From Cellulomonas xiejunii (lineage in GTDB: Bacteria; Actinomycetota; Actinomycetes; Actinomycetales; Cellulomonadaceae), in contig NZ_CP101987.1 in assembly GCF_024508315.1 (NCBI RefSeq), positions 3,534,001 to 3,598,000 on the forward strand: DNA of 64,000 nt, given 5' to 3'. Made by a program: the position numbers and the translations under genes. The notes below the pieces were generated by a model that worked only from the letters and a program-made list of their open reading frames with translations, did no database searches and had not been told where the DNA came from. Shown here in pieces: positions 9,076 through 17,394 of the stretch. The first letter of the stretch is position 1; each line of letters opens with the position of its first letter.

Positions 9076-10056
9076 TCAGGGGGCGATCGGGGGGAGCCGT
9101 TCCGTGGGCGGTCCCTCGTCACCGGGGTGCCGGGCGATCAGCTCGGTCGCGGAGGCGTCGCCGACCGGCGGTGTGCGGCGCGCCGAGCGGCCTTCGGGCG
9201 TCGCGGGGCGTCGGGGCGGGGACGGCGGCGGCTCGGCGGGTCCGGTCGTCGGGGCCGTGCGCCGGGGGGTGGCGGGTCGCGCGGGAGCGGCGGGTCGCGC
9301 CGGAGCGGGGACGGCGGGCGTCCGACGCGCGGCGGGAGCGGGCTCGACGACGTCCTCGGTGACGCCCTGGTACGGCGCCCGGCCGGCGCGCGGGTCGGGT
9401 CCCGACCCTCCCCACTCGGGCCAGTCGGCGAGCACCTCGTCGTCGTCGGGGCCTGCGGCCCGCGTCGGGGAGTCGTCGACCGCGGGTGCGCCGCGGGGCG
9501 GGGTCACGTCGTCCGCCGCGCGGTCGGGCGCGTCGTCGGCCGTCGGCTCGTCGGGCGTGGGCAGCACCCGCGCGGCGACCCACAGCCCCAGCCCCAGGAC
9601 GACGGTGTAGGTACCGCCGAGGACGAGCAGCACCGCGATCGCGACGCGCTCCTCGGAGTCGAGCGACAGCGCCAGCACCACGGCCAGGACGACGACGAGG
9701 ACGCCCCACACCCAGGAGAGCACCGCGAGCCGGTGCACGACGCCCGGGTGCCCGCCGCGCGCGGCGACGACGGCGCCCGTCGCGCCGAGCAGCGTCGTCA
9801 CGAGGGCCACGCCGGCCACGACGAGCCACGTCGCGACCCCCTGGACGGCCAGGACCAGGAGCCCGACGAGCACCATGGCGACCGCCGGCAGGGTGAGGAC
9901 GCCGAGCACCGCGCCGACCACGGGCGAGCGCCACCGGTCGACGTCCCACCGGTCGGGGTCCCACCGGCCCGCGGCGGGCGCGGACGTCTCGTCGGGGGCG
10001 GGGCGGGCGCCGTGGTGCAGGCGCTCCTCGGGGGTCTGCGAGGGGTCCTGGGTCAT
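9076..10056 (-). CDS. Multi-pass membrane protein with a disordered C-terminal tail
   Basis: A 326-residue protein of unknown function starting at ATG 10056. A short soluble N terminus with DPDRWDVDRW repeats is followed by four hydrophobic segments between about residues 45 and 165 (for example AVLGVLTLPAVAMVLVGLLV and VLSWVWGVLVVVLAVVLAL). The second half is an acidic, then Pro/Ala/Arg-rich cytoplasmic tail without recognisable domains. It is transcribed toward the SRP RNA gene and diverges from the amidohydrolase gene. Such small DUF-type membrane proteins are common in Micrococcales; I do not recognise a named family. Confidence 0.75.
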   Translation of the reverse strand: MTQDPSQTPEERLHHGARPAPDETSAPAAGRWDPDRWDVDRWRSPVVGAVLGVLTLPAVAMVLVGLLVLAVQGVATWLVVAGVALVTTLLGATGAVVAARGGHPGVVHRLAVLSWVWGVLVVVLAVVLALSLDSEERVAIAVLLVLGGTYTVVLGLGLWVAARVLPTPDEPTADDAPDRAADDVTPPRGAPAVDDSPTRAAGPDDDEVLADWPEWGGSGPDPRAGRAPYQGVTEDVVEPAPAARRTPAVPAPARPAAPARPATPRRTAPTTGPAEPPPSPPRRPATPEGRSARRTPPVGDASATELIARHPGDEGPPTERLPPIAP

Positions 10057-10202
10057 GGCACCACGCTAACCACCATCGGACGATCCGGACATCCGTCCGG
10101 CTGCCCCCGACGCGGACCTGCACGCTCCCCTCACACGCGCAGGGCGCGACGCACGGCCCCGTGCGCGGGCGCAGGCCTGGAGGGGCGCGCCATGATGGCG
10201 AC

Positions 10203-11480
10203 ATGCCCGACGTCAGCAGCCCTGTCCCCCCGTCGCCGATCCTCACCGCACGCGGGTCCGTCGCGATCGTCGGTGGGTACGTCGTCCCGGTCGCGTCGGC
10301 CCCGGTGGACGGGGCGACCGTGCTGGTCGAGGACGGCGTCGTGACCGCGGTCGGCACGGACGTCGTCGTGCCCGACGGCGTGCGGGTCGTCGACGCGGCG
10401 GGGCGCTGGGTGCTGCCGGGCTTCGTCGAGGCGCACGCGCACATGGGCGTCATGGAGGAGGCCGAGGGCTGGGCCGGTGACGACACCAACGAGAAGACCG
10501 GGCCCAACGGCGCTGCCCTGCGCGCGATCGACGGGATCAACATCGAGGACGAGGGGTTCCGGGACGCGCTCGTCGGCGGTGTGACGTCGGCCGTGGTGAA
10601 GCCGGGGTCGGCCAACCCGATCGGCGGGCGGACCGTCGCGATCAAGACGTGGGGCGGGCGGACGGTCGACGAGCAGGTCATCCGGCACGACGTGTCGGTG
10701 AAGTCGGCGCTCGGTGAGAACCCCAAGCGCGTGTACGGGGACCAGAAGAAGCTCCCGTCGACGCGGCTGGGCGTCGCCGCCGTCATCCGCGCCGCGTTCG
10801 TCGAGGCGCAGGGCTATGCGGCACGTCGGGACGTGGCCGCCGCCAAGGGCGAGCCGTTCGAGCGGGACCTCGCCAAGGAGACGCTCGCGGCCGTGCTCGC
10901 GGGCGAGCTCGCGTGGGACCAGCACACCCACCGTGCCGACGACATCGCGACCGCGCTGCGCCTCGCCGACGAGTTCGGGTACCGGCTGGTCGTCAACCAC
11001 GGCACGGACGGCGCGGCGGTCGCGGACGTGCTGGCCGAGCGGGACGTGCCGGTGATCTTCGGGCCGCTGTTCACGTCGCGGTCGAAGGTCGAGCTGCGCG
11101 ACCGCGCGATCGCGAACCTCGGCGTGCTGGCGCGTGCCGGGGTCCGGGTCGCGATCACGACGGACCACCCGGTGGTGCCGATCAACTTCCTCGTCCACCA
11201 GGCGTCGCTCGCGGTCAAGGAGGGCCTGGACCGGGACACGGCGCTGCGGGCGCTGACGGTCAACCCGGCCGCGTTCATGGGTCTCGACGACCGGGTCGGC
11301 GCCCTGGCGCCCGGCCTCGACGGCGACGTGGTGATCTGGTCCGGCGACCCGCTCGACGTCAACGCGCGCGCCGAGCACGTCTTCGTCACGGGCACCGAGG
11401 TCTACACGTGGGACCCGACGGCCCGCGGCGGCCTGGGCGAGGGCCGCGTCCGCGAGCGCGCGGAGCGCTTCGCCCACTGA
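10203..11480 (+). CDS. Amidohydrolase, imidazolonepropionase-like
   Basis: A 425-residue metal-dependent amidohydrolase. The ATG at 10203 is used because upstream in-frame codons are arginine-rich and unlike protein. The first metal-binding motif is in FVEAHAHMGV (about 77-86), later ligands lie in DQHTHRADD and VVNHGTDG, and the catalytic aspartate is in ITTDHPVVP. The C-terminal beta-sandwich carries GALAPGLDGDVVIWSGDP, the usual end of the composite domain. The length suits the imidazolonepropionase/prolidase-like branch, but no histidine-utilisation genes are nearby, so the substrate is open. It is transcribed alone and converges on the AAA ATPase gene. Confidence 0.9.
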   Translation: MPDVSSPVPPSPILTARGSVAIVGGYVVPVASAPVDGATVLVEDGVVTAVGTDVVVPDGVRVVDAAGRWVLPGFVEAHAHMGVMEEAEGWAGDDTNEKTGPNGAALRAIDGINIEDEGFRDALVGGVTSAVVKPGSANPIGGRTVAIKTWGGRTVDEQVIRHDVSVKSALGENPKRVYGDQKKLPSTRLGVAAVIRAAFVEAQGYAARRDVAAAKGEPFERDLAKETLAAVLAGELAWDQHTHRADDIATALRLADEFGYRLVVNHGTDGAAVADVLAERDVPVIFGPLFTSRSKVELRDRAIANLGVLARAGVRVAITTDHPVVPINFLVHQASLAVKEGLDRDTALRALTVNPAAFMGLDDRVGALAPGLDGDVVIWSGDPLDVNARAEHVFVTGTEVYTWDPTARGGLGEGRVRERAERFAH

Positions 11481-11563
11481 CGGGGGCCCCGCCACCCCCC
11501 GGTGAGAGGTCGATCCAGTTCCCCCGTCCCACACCCGTGGACAGCCGACCGGGCGGTGCCGCG

Positions 11564-12310
11564 TCAGTCCGCCAGCACGTGCCGCAGGTAGCGCTCCGGG
11601 GCGTCGAGGAACGCGCGCCACGACGTGACGAGGTCCAGGTCCTCCCACGCGCACTCGCGCAGGCCCCACTCACCGACCTCGAGGATCGTCGCGCCGGGCA
11701 GCGACGCGAGCAGGGGCGAGTGCGTCGAGAGGATGACCTGTGAGCCGTGCTGCACCAGGTCGTGCAGGTGCCGCAGCAGCGCGAGGCTGCCGGTGAACGA
11801 CAGCGCGGACTCGGGCTCGTCGAGGACGTACAGGCCGGGGTACATCATCCGGGAGCCGATCAGCTCGAGGAACGACTCCCCGTGGGACATCTCGTGGAAC
11901 ACCGGGTCGTAGCCGGGATGCTCGTCGAGGTACGTGTAGAAGCCGTGCATCGTCTCGGCCCGCAGGAAGAACCCGCGCCGCGGGGCACCGGCGCCCCGCA
12001 CGAGCTGGAGGTCGTGCGCGAACCCCGACTCGGTGGGGCGGGTGCGGTGCATCGACCCCGTCGACCCGCCCTCGGCCGCCATGCCGAAGGCCGTGGCGAT
12101 GCCCTCGACCAGCGTCGACTTGCCGGCGCCGTTGTCCCCCACCAGCACCGTGGCCGACCCCAGGTCCCAGCCCTGCTCGAGCACCTGACGCACCGCGGGG
12201 ACGCTCAGGTGCCAGTCCCCGCCGCGCTCCGTGTCGAGCCCCGACACCCCCGTCCGTCTCTGGACCCCGCGCACGGGCAGAGTGCTCCAGGGACCTGTGC
12301 GCGCGACCAT
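11564..12310 (-). CDS. AAA family ATPase, SMC/RecF-like, predicted ATP-binding protein
   Basis: A 248-residue single-domain ATPase starting at ATG 12310. Walker A is VGDNGAGKST (about 57-66), Walker B with the adjacent signature is LYVLDEPESALSF (about 167-179), and the D/H-loop region is ILSTHSPLLASLPGA. This compact architecture resembles the AAA-21/AAA-23 families, stand-alone ATPases related to ABC and RecF proteins. No nuclease or partner domain is attached. It lies at the left border of the AT-richer insert and could be a chromosomal gene or part of the island; its own high third-position GC favours chromosomal. Role unknown. Confidence 0.85.
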   Translation of the reverse strand: MVARTGPWSTLPVRGVQRRTGVSGLDTERGGDWHLSVPAVRQVLEQGWDLGSATVLVGDNGAGKSTLVEGIATAFGMAAEGGSTGSMHRTRPTESGFAHDLQLVRGAGAPRRGFFLRAETMHGFYTYLDEHPGYDPVFHEMSHGESFLELIGSRMMYPGLYVLDEPESALSFTGSLALLRHLHDLVQHGSQVILSTHSPLLASLPGATILEVGEWGLRECAWEDLDLVTSWRAFLDAPERYLRHVLAD

Positions 12311-12473
12311 GCGCCCACCCCACCACGGAGGGCCGACACGCGTCGACGCGCACGCTCTGCCCGCGGCGCTTCCGCTGCCACAGACCCTGGTGTCGGGCTC
12401 GTCACCCGGCCCGGCCTGGGCTTCACCCTCCAGGGGTTACGGTTTTGGTAGCAGGATGGGTAGTCTTCCAGGT

Positions 12474-13277
12474 ATGCACGGTACGAAGCCGTATCCGAAC
12501 GCCCCGCTTGTCCTCGCGATCGTTGAGGTTCGGCATCCAACGACCGCAGCACTGGACTCTCCTGCACTCATGGCGGCCAAGGAGATGCTTGCAGAGTTCA
12601 CGCCCCTCTCGCGAGTGGAGGAGCGCAATGAGATTGATCTAGGCACTGGCACCCAACGACCAGTCTTGCTTCCGAAACTGATCGCCCGGGACAAGCAAAC
12701 CTCCGTAACATTCGGCGCCGAGGCAATTGTTGTAGAGACGACAGCCTACCCCGGATGGCAGGCATTTCGGAAAGTGCTGGCCGCCGCGCTTGACGCGCGA
12801 CAGACTGTCGCGCCTCTCGACGGGTTCGAGCGCATCGGCCTCCGCTATATCGACGAAATCCGCGTCCCGACATTCGATCAAGAGATCGACTGGAGCGATT
12901 GGGTCATTTCTGACCTGCTTGGCCCCAGACGCCGATTTGCCGACCTAGGCTTGTCGCAGTTGCAGCAACAGGGCATCTCCACTTATGCGACGGCGCGGCC
13001 CGGCGAGTCCTACTCGTTGAGATACGGGGCAATAGTCGGAGCCCCCGCAGTCACGTCTGGACCAAATCTGGTTCGGCACAATACCCCAAAGCCAGGACCG
13101 TTCTTCCTTCTCGATACAGACGGCTCCTGGAACCTTGAGCCAAGTTCCGCAATCCCGGAATATGACCCGAATAGGATCATGGAGATTGCAGATCGCATAC
13201 ACCGACCCATCAAGGAACTGTTCGAGCTCTCCATCACCGATCGACTCCGGAAGGAGGTGCTTGAGGTTGCGAACTAG
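12474..13277 (+). CDS. TIGR04255 family protein
   Basis: A 267-residue protein that I recognise as the sporadically distributed TIGR04255 family. Its markers are the N-terminal KPYPNAPLVLAIVEVRH strand, the central FERIGLRYIDEIRVP motif (family form LRYIN-I-P) and the late FFLLDTDGSW. ATG 12474 is chosen by the family start; an in-frame ATG at 12456 is possible. It is the first of three genes on the plus strand in a stretch visibly richer in A+T, with mixed third codon positions, unlike the flanking genes. That suggests recent acquisition. No enzyme motif is visible and no experimental function is known to me. An HTH gene follows after 82 bp. Confidence 0.8.
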   Translation: MHGTKPYPNAPLVLAIVEVRHPTTAALDSPALMAAKEMLAEFTPLSRVEERNEIDLGTGTQRPVLLPKLIARDKQTSVTFGAEAIVVETTAYPGWQAFRKVLAAALDARQTVAPLDGFERIGLRYIDEIRVPTFDQEIDWSDWVISDLLGPRRRFADLGLSQLQQQGISTYATARPGESYSLRYGAIVGAPAVTSGPNLVRHNTPKPGPFFLLDTDGSWNLEPSSAIPEYDPNRIMEIADRIHRPIKELFELSITDRLRKEVLEVAN

Positions 13278-13359
13278 TTGGACAACCCAGCAAGAATCCC
13301 CCACTGGCGGCCGTGAAACGCTGCCGAGAGTGCGGCGAACTGGTGAGTTAACCACCTCA

Positions 13360-13911
13360 ATGCTTGCCGATCACGCGTATGTGGTTCACGAGCAAGCAAC
13401 GGAGCTCCGCGACGGAACGAGCGAACTCCGCCGCGCAACCGCTTTGGACGACCTGCGTACCCGACAGCGGAAACATTCCGTCCGGGCGCCGCGCGAGATG
13501 CTGGACGAACTTTCCGAGCATGGATTCGCCTGGCGTGACGTTGCACGGATGATGGGGGTCACAGTCCCGGCTCTGCAGAAGTGGCGCCGGGGTGAAGGGA
13601 TGGCGGCCGACAACCGGGCCAAACTCGCTCGGATCGCCGGCCTGATTGAGATGCTGGAGAGCCGGTTCGTTAGCGAGCCGGCCTCATGGCTTGAGATGCA
13701 GGTGGAGCCAGGAGTCGCACTCACGCCTCTTGACCTGATCGTCGCGGGCCGAGACGATCTAGTTCTGGAGCTTGCCACAGAGTCCGATACCGCGGCGCGT
13801 GAGGCCATCTACTCGGAGTACAACGCTCACTGGCGATCGGAGTATGTCGATGCGGCGTTCGAGTCGTTCGCTGCGGCTGACGGCATGATGTCCATTCGAC
13901 CCAGGAGGTAG
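13360..13911 (+). CDS. Helix-turn-helix protein with MbcA/ParS-like C-terminal region (putative antitoxin or regulator)
   Basis: A 183-residue protein. Residues about 50-95 form an Xre-like helix-turn-helix (WRDVARMMGVTVPALQKWRRG). The C-terminal part, SWLEMQVEPGVALTPLDLI then AGRDDLVLELA, resembles the toxin-binding tail of Xre/MbcA/ParS antitoxins, though the match is loose. ATG 13360 is taken as the start; an in-frame GTG at 13330 is an alternative and the ribosome-binding site is weak. The gene ends 2 bp before the next start, so they are tightly coupled. Base composition is lower in GC than the chromosome. Antitoxin or transcriptional regulator is an inference from domain order and coupling. 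Confidence 0.7.
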   Translation: MLADHAYVVHEQATELRDGTSELRRATALDDLRTRQRKHSVRAPREMLDELSEHGFAWRDVARMMGVTVPALQKWRRGEGMAADNRAKLARIAGLIEMLESRFVSEPASWLEMQVEPGVALTPLDLIVAGRDDLVLELATESDTAAREAIYSEYNAHWRSEYVDAAFESFAAADGMMSIRPRR

Positions 13912-13913
13912 GC

Positions 13914-14600
13914 GTGCAAGGTCTCGAACTCGAGGCTCCCCGCGAGGATTCTGAACTCTACACGTCGATGGGCGACGAAGTTGATGAGTTCAGACCTGTA
14001 TTCACGGGTGATATTTTCGGATTCGACGACGGCCGCTTGGTGATTATTCTTCAGCACCCGTGCGCGCTGCGGAGGGACGGCGCCACTCTTGTCGACCGCA
14101 TTTTGGTTGCAGCCGTCTGCGATGCGATCAAGCCGCCTCGATCGTGGAAGGGGCATTACCGGCTCATGCCCTTACCTGGCCTGAGCGTTCCCCGCGAGGC
14201 ACTCGTTGCGGACTTTACTCTCATCGATATTGTAAGGCCGGAGGAGCTCGAGTCGGCAAAACGATACGCCATCCTCTCTCAAGTGGGAGTCAATCTACTG
14301 CTGCAACGATGGATCCACCACAACACGCGGGCGCTGGTTGACTCCTCGACTATCAATGATGTCACGATCGGTCCATTCGACGAGGCCGACCTTTCCGCAG
14401 ACTGGCTGCGGGATTGCGCGGGGGCGGCGCTCGACCGCAGCGAGTCTGCAAAGGCGCTCGACGAGTGGTTTAGTTACCGAACTAGTAAGAAATCGCCCAG
14501 TCGTCGGGAAACGCTGGCCAACAGCCAGGCTCGCAGTGGACTACGAGCAGAGTTTAGGCGCGCCCTAAGAGACAGGATCGATTCGACCTCGGTTGCATAG
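13914..14600 (+). CDS. Uncharacterised protein, coupled to the HTH gene
   Basis: A 228-residue protein with GTG start preceded by an excellent GGAGGT site. I do not recognise a family. The first half is rich in predicted beta strands (TGDIFGF, RLVIILQHPCALRR, ILVAAV, ADFTLIDIV), an arrangement loosely like a PemK/MazF barrel, including the Q-H-P-C-A-L-R segment after a strand. The C terminus is helical and basic. It follows the HTH gene by 2 bp, the arrangement of many antitoxin-toxin pairs. Low third-position GC matches its two upstream neighbours. The toxin idea is speculative; it could equally be an effector or a regulator partner. Confidence 0.65.
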   Translation: MQGLELEAPREDSELYTSMGDEVDEFRPVFTGDIFGFDDGRLVIILQHPCALRRDGATLVDRILVAAVCDAIKPPRSWKGHYRLMPLPGLSVPREALVADFTLIDIVRPEELESAKRYAILSQVGVNLLLQRWIHHNTRALVDSSTINDVTIGPFDEADLSADWLRDCAGAALDRSESAKALDEWFSYRTSKKSPSRRETLANSQARSGLRAEFRRALRDRIDSTSVA

Positions 14601-14811
14601 CGATGCGCCTAAGTTCGCGACATGGATGACGCGACGACGAACGCAATGCCGAGGCGGTTCTCTGCGATTCCTGTAGGCCAGCCGCCTCTTTTTGATCGTG
14701 ACCTTCAGAGCGTAACTTGAGAAGGAGCGCACTCTCACGCATGCCTTTAGGCGTCATACAGGGACGCTCACGAGGCCGATAGCAAGTCATCAACCGCTCG
14801 ACGAACCCGAC

Positions 14812-17394
14812 TCACAGCCGCGGGTCGACAGCCTCCGACTCCAGCGCGAGCACGGCGAACACGGCCTCGTGGACGCGCCACAGCGGCTCACCCGCGCTGA
14901 GGCGCGCGAGCGCTTCCAGGCCCAGCGCGTACTCGCGCAGCGCGAGGCTCCGCTTGCGCCCGAGGTGACGCGAGCGCAGCCGGGTCAGGTGCTGCGGCTC
15001 GGTGTAGTCGGGGCCGTAGATGATGCGCAGGTACTCCCGTCCCCGGACCTTGATGCCGGGCTGCAGGAGCCCCTTGCGCCCGCGCACGAGGTTGGCCAGC
15101 GGCTTGACGACCATCCCCTCCCCGCCGGCCGACGTCAGGTCGTGCCACCAGGCGACGCCGGCCGCACGCGAGGCGGGGTCGGTGAGGTCGACGACGAGCC
15201 GCCGGGTGGTGGCCAGCACCCCGGACCGGTCTGCCGCGACCAGGGCGTCCGCAAGGTCCAGGTGCCACAGGTGGTCGCGGGTCTCGTACGTGCCCGCGTC
15301 GGTCGCGAGCAGCTGGAACGGGGCGAGCCGCACGCCGTCGAGCCCGTCGGTCGGCCACACGTAGCGGCGGTACGCGGCGGCGAAGGCATCGGCGTTCGCG
15401 CTGCGCGAGCGGGTGCGCGCCAGCAGCTCGTCGACCGGCAGTCCGGCGGCCGACGCGGCGTCGAGCGCGGCCGTCGCCGCGGGCAGCGCGGTGCGTGCGG
15501 CGGCGCCGACGGCCGCGTACTGGTGGCGCAGCAGGTCCTCGGCCTTGACGGACCACGGCATGAGCTCGCAGTCGAGCAGCAGCCAGTCCGCGGGTGCGCC
15601 GTCCCGTCCGACGCGCCCCCAGACGTCCGCCGCGGCCGTGCGGACCACGTCGAGCAGCGCCTCCGTGCGCGCGGCGTCGAAGAACGGTCGCCCGGTGCGC
15701 GTGTGCACCGCGCCCGTCGTCCCCGCGGGCATGCCGAAGCGCGCCGCGGCGACGTCCGCGTCCCGGCACACCAGCACGACGGCGCGCGAGCCCATGTGCT
15801 TCTCCTCGCACACGACGGCCTCGACGTCGTCCCGGTAGGCGTCGAACGCCTGGTCGGGGTGCTCCAGGAGGTCGCCGTCGGGGGCGGTCGCGCACGGGCT
15901 CATCGTCGGCGGCAGGTAGAGCAGCCACCGCGGGTCGAGGGCGAACCGGCTCATGACCTCCAGGGCGCCGGCGGCGTTCTCCTCGGCGATGGTGACGCGC
16001 CCGTGCAGGCCGGTCTCGACGACGCGCTTGCCCAGGACGTCCGCGACGTCCAGGACGTCGGGGTCGCGCCGTGCGACGTCCGGGGTCGCGCCGGTCGTCG
16101 GTGCGTCGTCCGCCGTGGGGAACGGGCGCGCCGGCTCGTACCAGACGCGCTCGGCGGGTACCTGGACGAGCTCCTTCTCCGGGTAGCGCAGTGCGCTCAG
16201 GTGGCCGCCGAACACGCACCCGGTGTCGAGGCACATCGTGTTGTTGACCCACGTGGCCGTCGGCGTCGGGGTGTGCCCGTAGAGCACCATGGCCCGGCCG
16301 CGGTAGTCGTCGGCCCACGGCAGGCGCACGGGCAGGCCGAACTCGTCGGTCTCACCGGTCGTGTCGCCGTAGAGCGCGAACGCCCGCACCCGCCCGGACG
16401 CGCGGTTGTGGAACTCCTCCTTCAGCCCGGCGTGCGCGACGACGAGCCGGCCGTCGTCGAGGACGAGGTGCGCGACCAGGCCGTCGCAGAACTCGCGCAC
16501 GGCCGCGCGGAACTCGTCGGTCTCCTGCGCCAGCTCGGCGAGCGTCGTCTCCAGACCGTGCGACACCTGCACGTTGCGGCCGTCGAGCGCGCGCACGAGC
16601 TTGTGCTCGTGGTTGCCCGGGACCGCGAGCGCGTGCCCGCCCGCGACCATGCCCATGACGAGCCGCAGCACGCCCACGCTGTCCGGGCCGCGGTCGACGA
16701 GGTCGCCGACGAACAGCGCGCGCCGCCCCTCGGGGTGGACGGCGTCCACGGGCCGGCCCTCGGCGTCGCGGGTGATCAGGTACCCCAGCGTGCCGAGCAG
16801 GGTCTCGAGCTCCGAGCGGCACCCGTGCACGTCCCCCACGACGTCGAACGGCCCGCGCTCGTCACGCCGGTCGCTGCGCAGCGGCTGCCGGTCGATCACG
16901 GCGGCGTCGACCTCGTCGGTGCCCCGCAGCACGTGGACCGTGCGGAAGCCCTCGCGCGACAGCCCGCGCAGCGAGCGGCGCAGCTGGTCGCGCTGACGCC
17001 GCACGACGTGGGCGGGCAGCGACCGGTCGGCGCGGGCCGCGTTGCGGTCCAGGCAGACCTGCTCCGGCACGTCGAGCACGATCGCCACGGGCAGCACGTC
17101 GTGCGCGCGGGCGAGCGCGACCAGTGCCTTGCGGGCCGCGGGCTGCACGTTGGTCGCGTCGACGACCGTGAGCAGCCCGGCGTCGAGGCGCTTGCCCGCG
17201 ATGTGGTGCAGCACGTCGAACGCCGCGGCGGTGGCGTCCTGCGAGGTGACGTCGTTGGAGACCAGGCCCCGGCAGAAGTCCGAGGACAGCGTCTCGAACG
17301 GGCCGAAGTGCTGCGCGGCGAACGTCGACTTGCCCGAGCCGGACACCCCGACCAGGACGACGAGCGAGAGCGCCGGGACCGTCAGCGTGGTCAT
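14812..17394 (-). CDS. pnkp: Polynucleotide kinase-phosphatase, RNA repair ligase
   Basis: An 860-residue tri-functional RNA-repair enzyme. Domains in order: 5'-kinase with P-loop GVSGSGKST (about 16-24); binuclear metallophosphatase with GDVHGC (187-192), GDLVDRGPDS (230-239) and GNHEHK (260-265); C-terminal nucleotidyltransferase with the adenylation motif EEKHMGSRA near residue 530 and later EGMVVKPLANLV. Bacterial Pnkp heals and seals RNA cut by ribotoxins, with Hen1 as partner. Its ATG overlaps the hen1 stop (ATGA, 17391-17394), so the two are coupled. All key motifs look intact and the composition is chromosomal. The gene lies between the two accessory patches. Confidence 0.96.
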   Translation of the reverse strand: MTTLTVPALSLVVLVGVSGSGKSTFAAQHFGPFETLSSDFCRGLVSNDVTSQDATAAAFDVLHHIAGKRLDAGLLTVVDATNVQPAARKALVALARAHDVLPVAIVLDVPEQVCLDRNAARADRSLPAHVVRRQRDQLRRSLRGLSREGFRTVHVLRGTDEVDAAVIDRQPLRSDRRDERGPFDVVGDVHGCRSELETLLGTLGYLITRDAEGRPVDAVHPEGRRALFVGDLVDRGPDSVGVLRLVMGMVAGGHALAVPGNHEHKLVRALDGRNVQVSHGLETTLAELAQETDEFRAAVREFCDGLVAHLVLDDGRLVVAHAGLKEEFHNRASGRVRAFALYGDTTGETDEFGLPVRLPWADDYRGRAMVLYGHTPTPTATWVNNTMCLDTGCVFGGHLSALRYPEKELVQVPAERVWYEPARPFPTADDAPTTGATPDVARRDPDVLDVADVLGKRVVETGLHGRVTIAEENAAGALEVMSRFALDPRWLLYLPPTMSPCATAPDGDLLEHPDQAFDAYRDDVEAVVCEEKHMGSRAVVLVCRDADVAAARFGMPAGTTGAVHTRTGRPFFDAARTEALLDVVRTAAADVWGRVGRDGAPADWLLLDCELMPWSVKAEDLLRHQYAAVGAAARTALPAATAALDAASAAGLPVDELLARTRSRSANADAFAAAYRRYVWPTDGLDGVRLAPFQLLATDAGTYETRDHLWHLDLADALVAADRSGVLATTRRLVVDLTDPASRAAGVAWWHDLTSAGGEGMVVKPLANLVRGRKGLLQPGIKVRGREYLRIIYGPDYTEPQHLTRLRSRHLGRKRSLALREYALGLEALARLSAGEPLWRVHEAVFAVLALESEAVDPRL

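Noticed and set aside
12311..12473. Extended N terminus of the TIGR04255 gene reaching back to 12231
   Set aside because: The upstream codons are Pro/Ala/Arg-rich, overlap the divergent ATPase start and do not fit the family, which begins at about the ATG at 12474.
14601..14811. A possible small minus-strand gene of 79 codons at 14554-14793
   Set aside because: It overlaps the end of the unknown third gene, has no ribosome-binding site and no protein-like pattern. It is probably just island border DNA.
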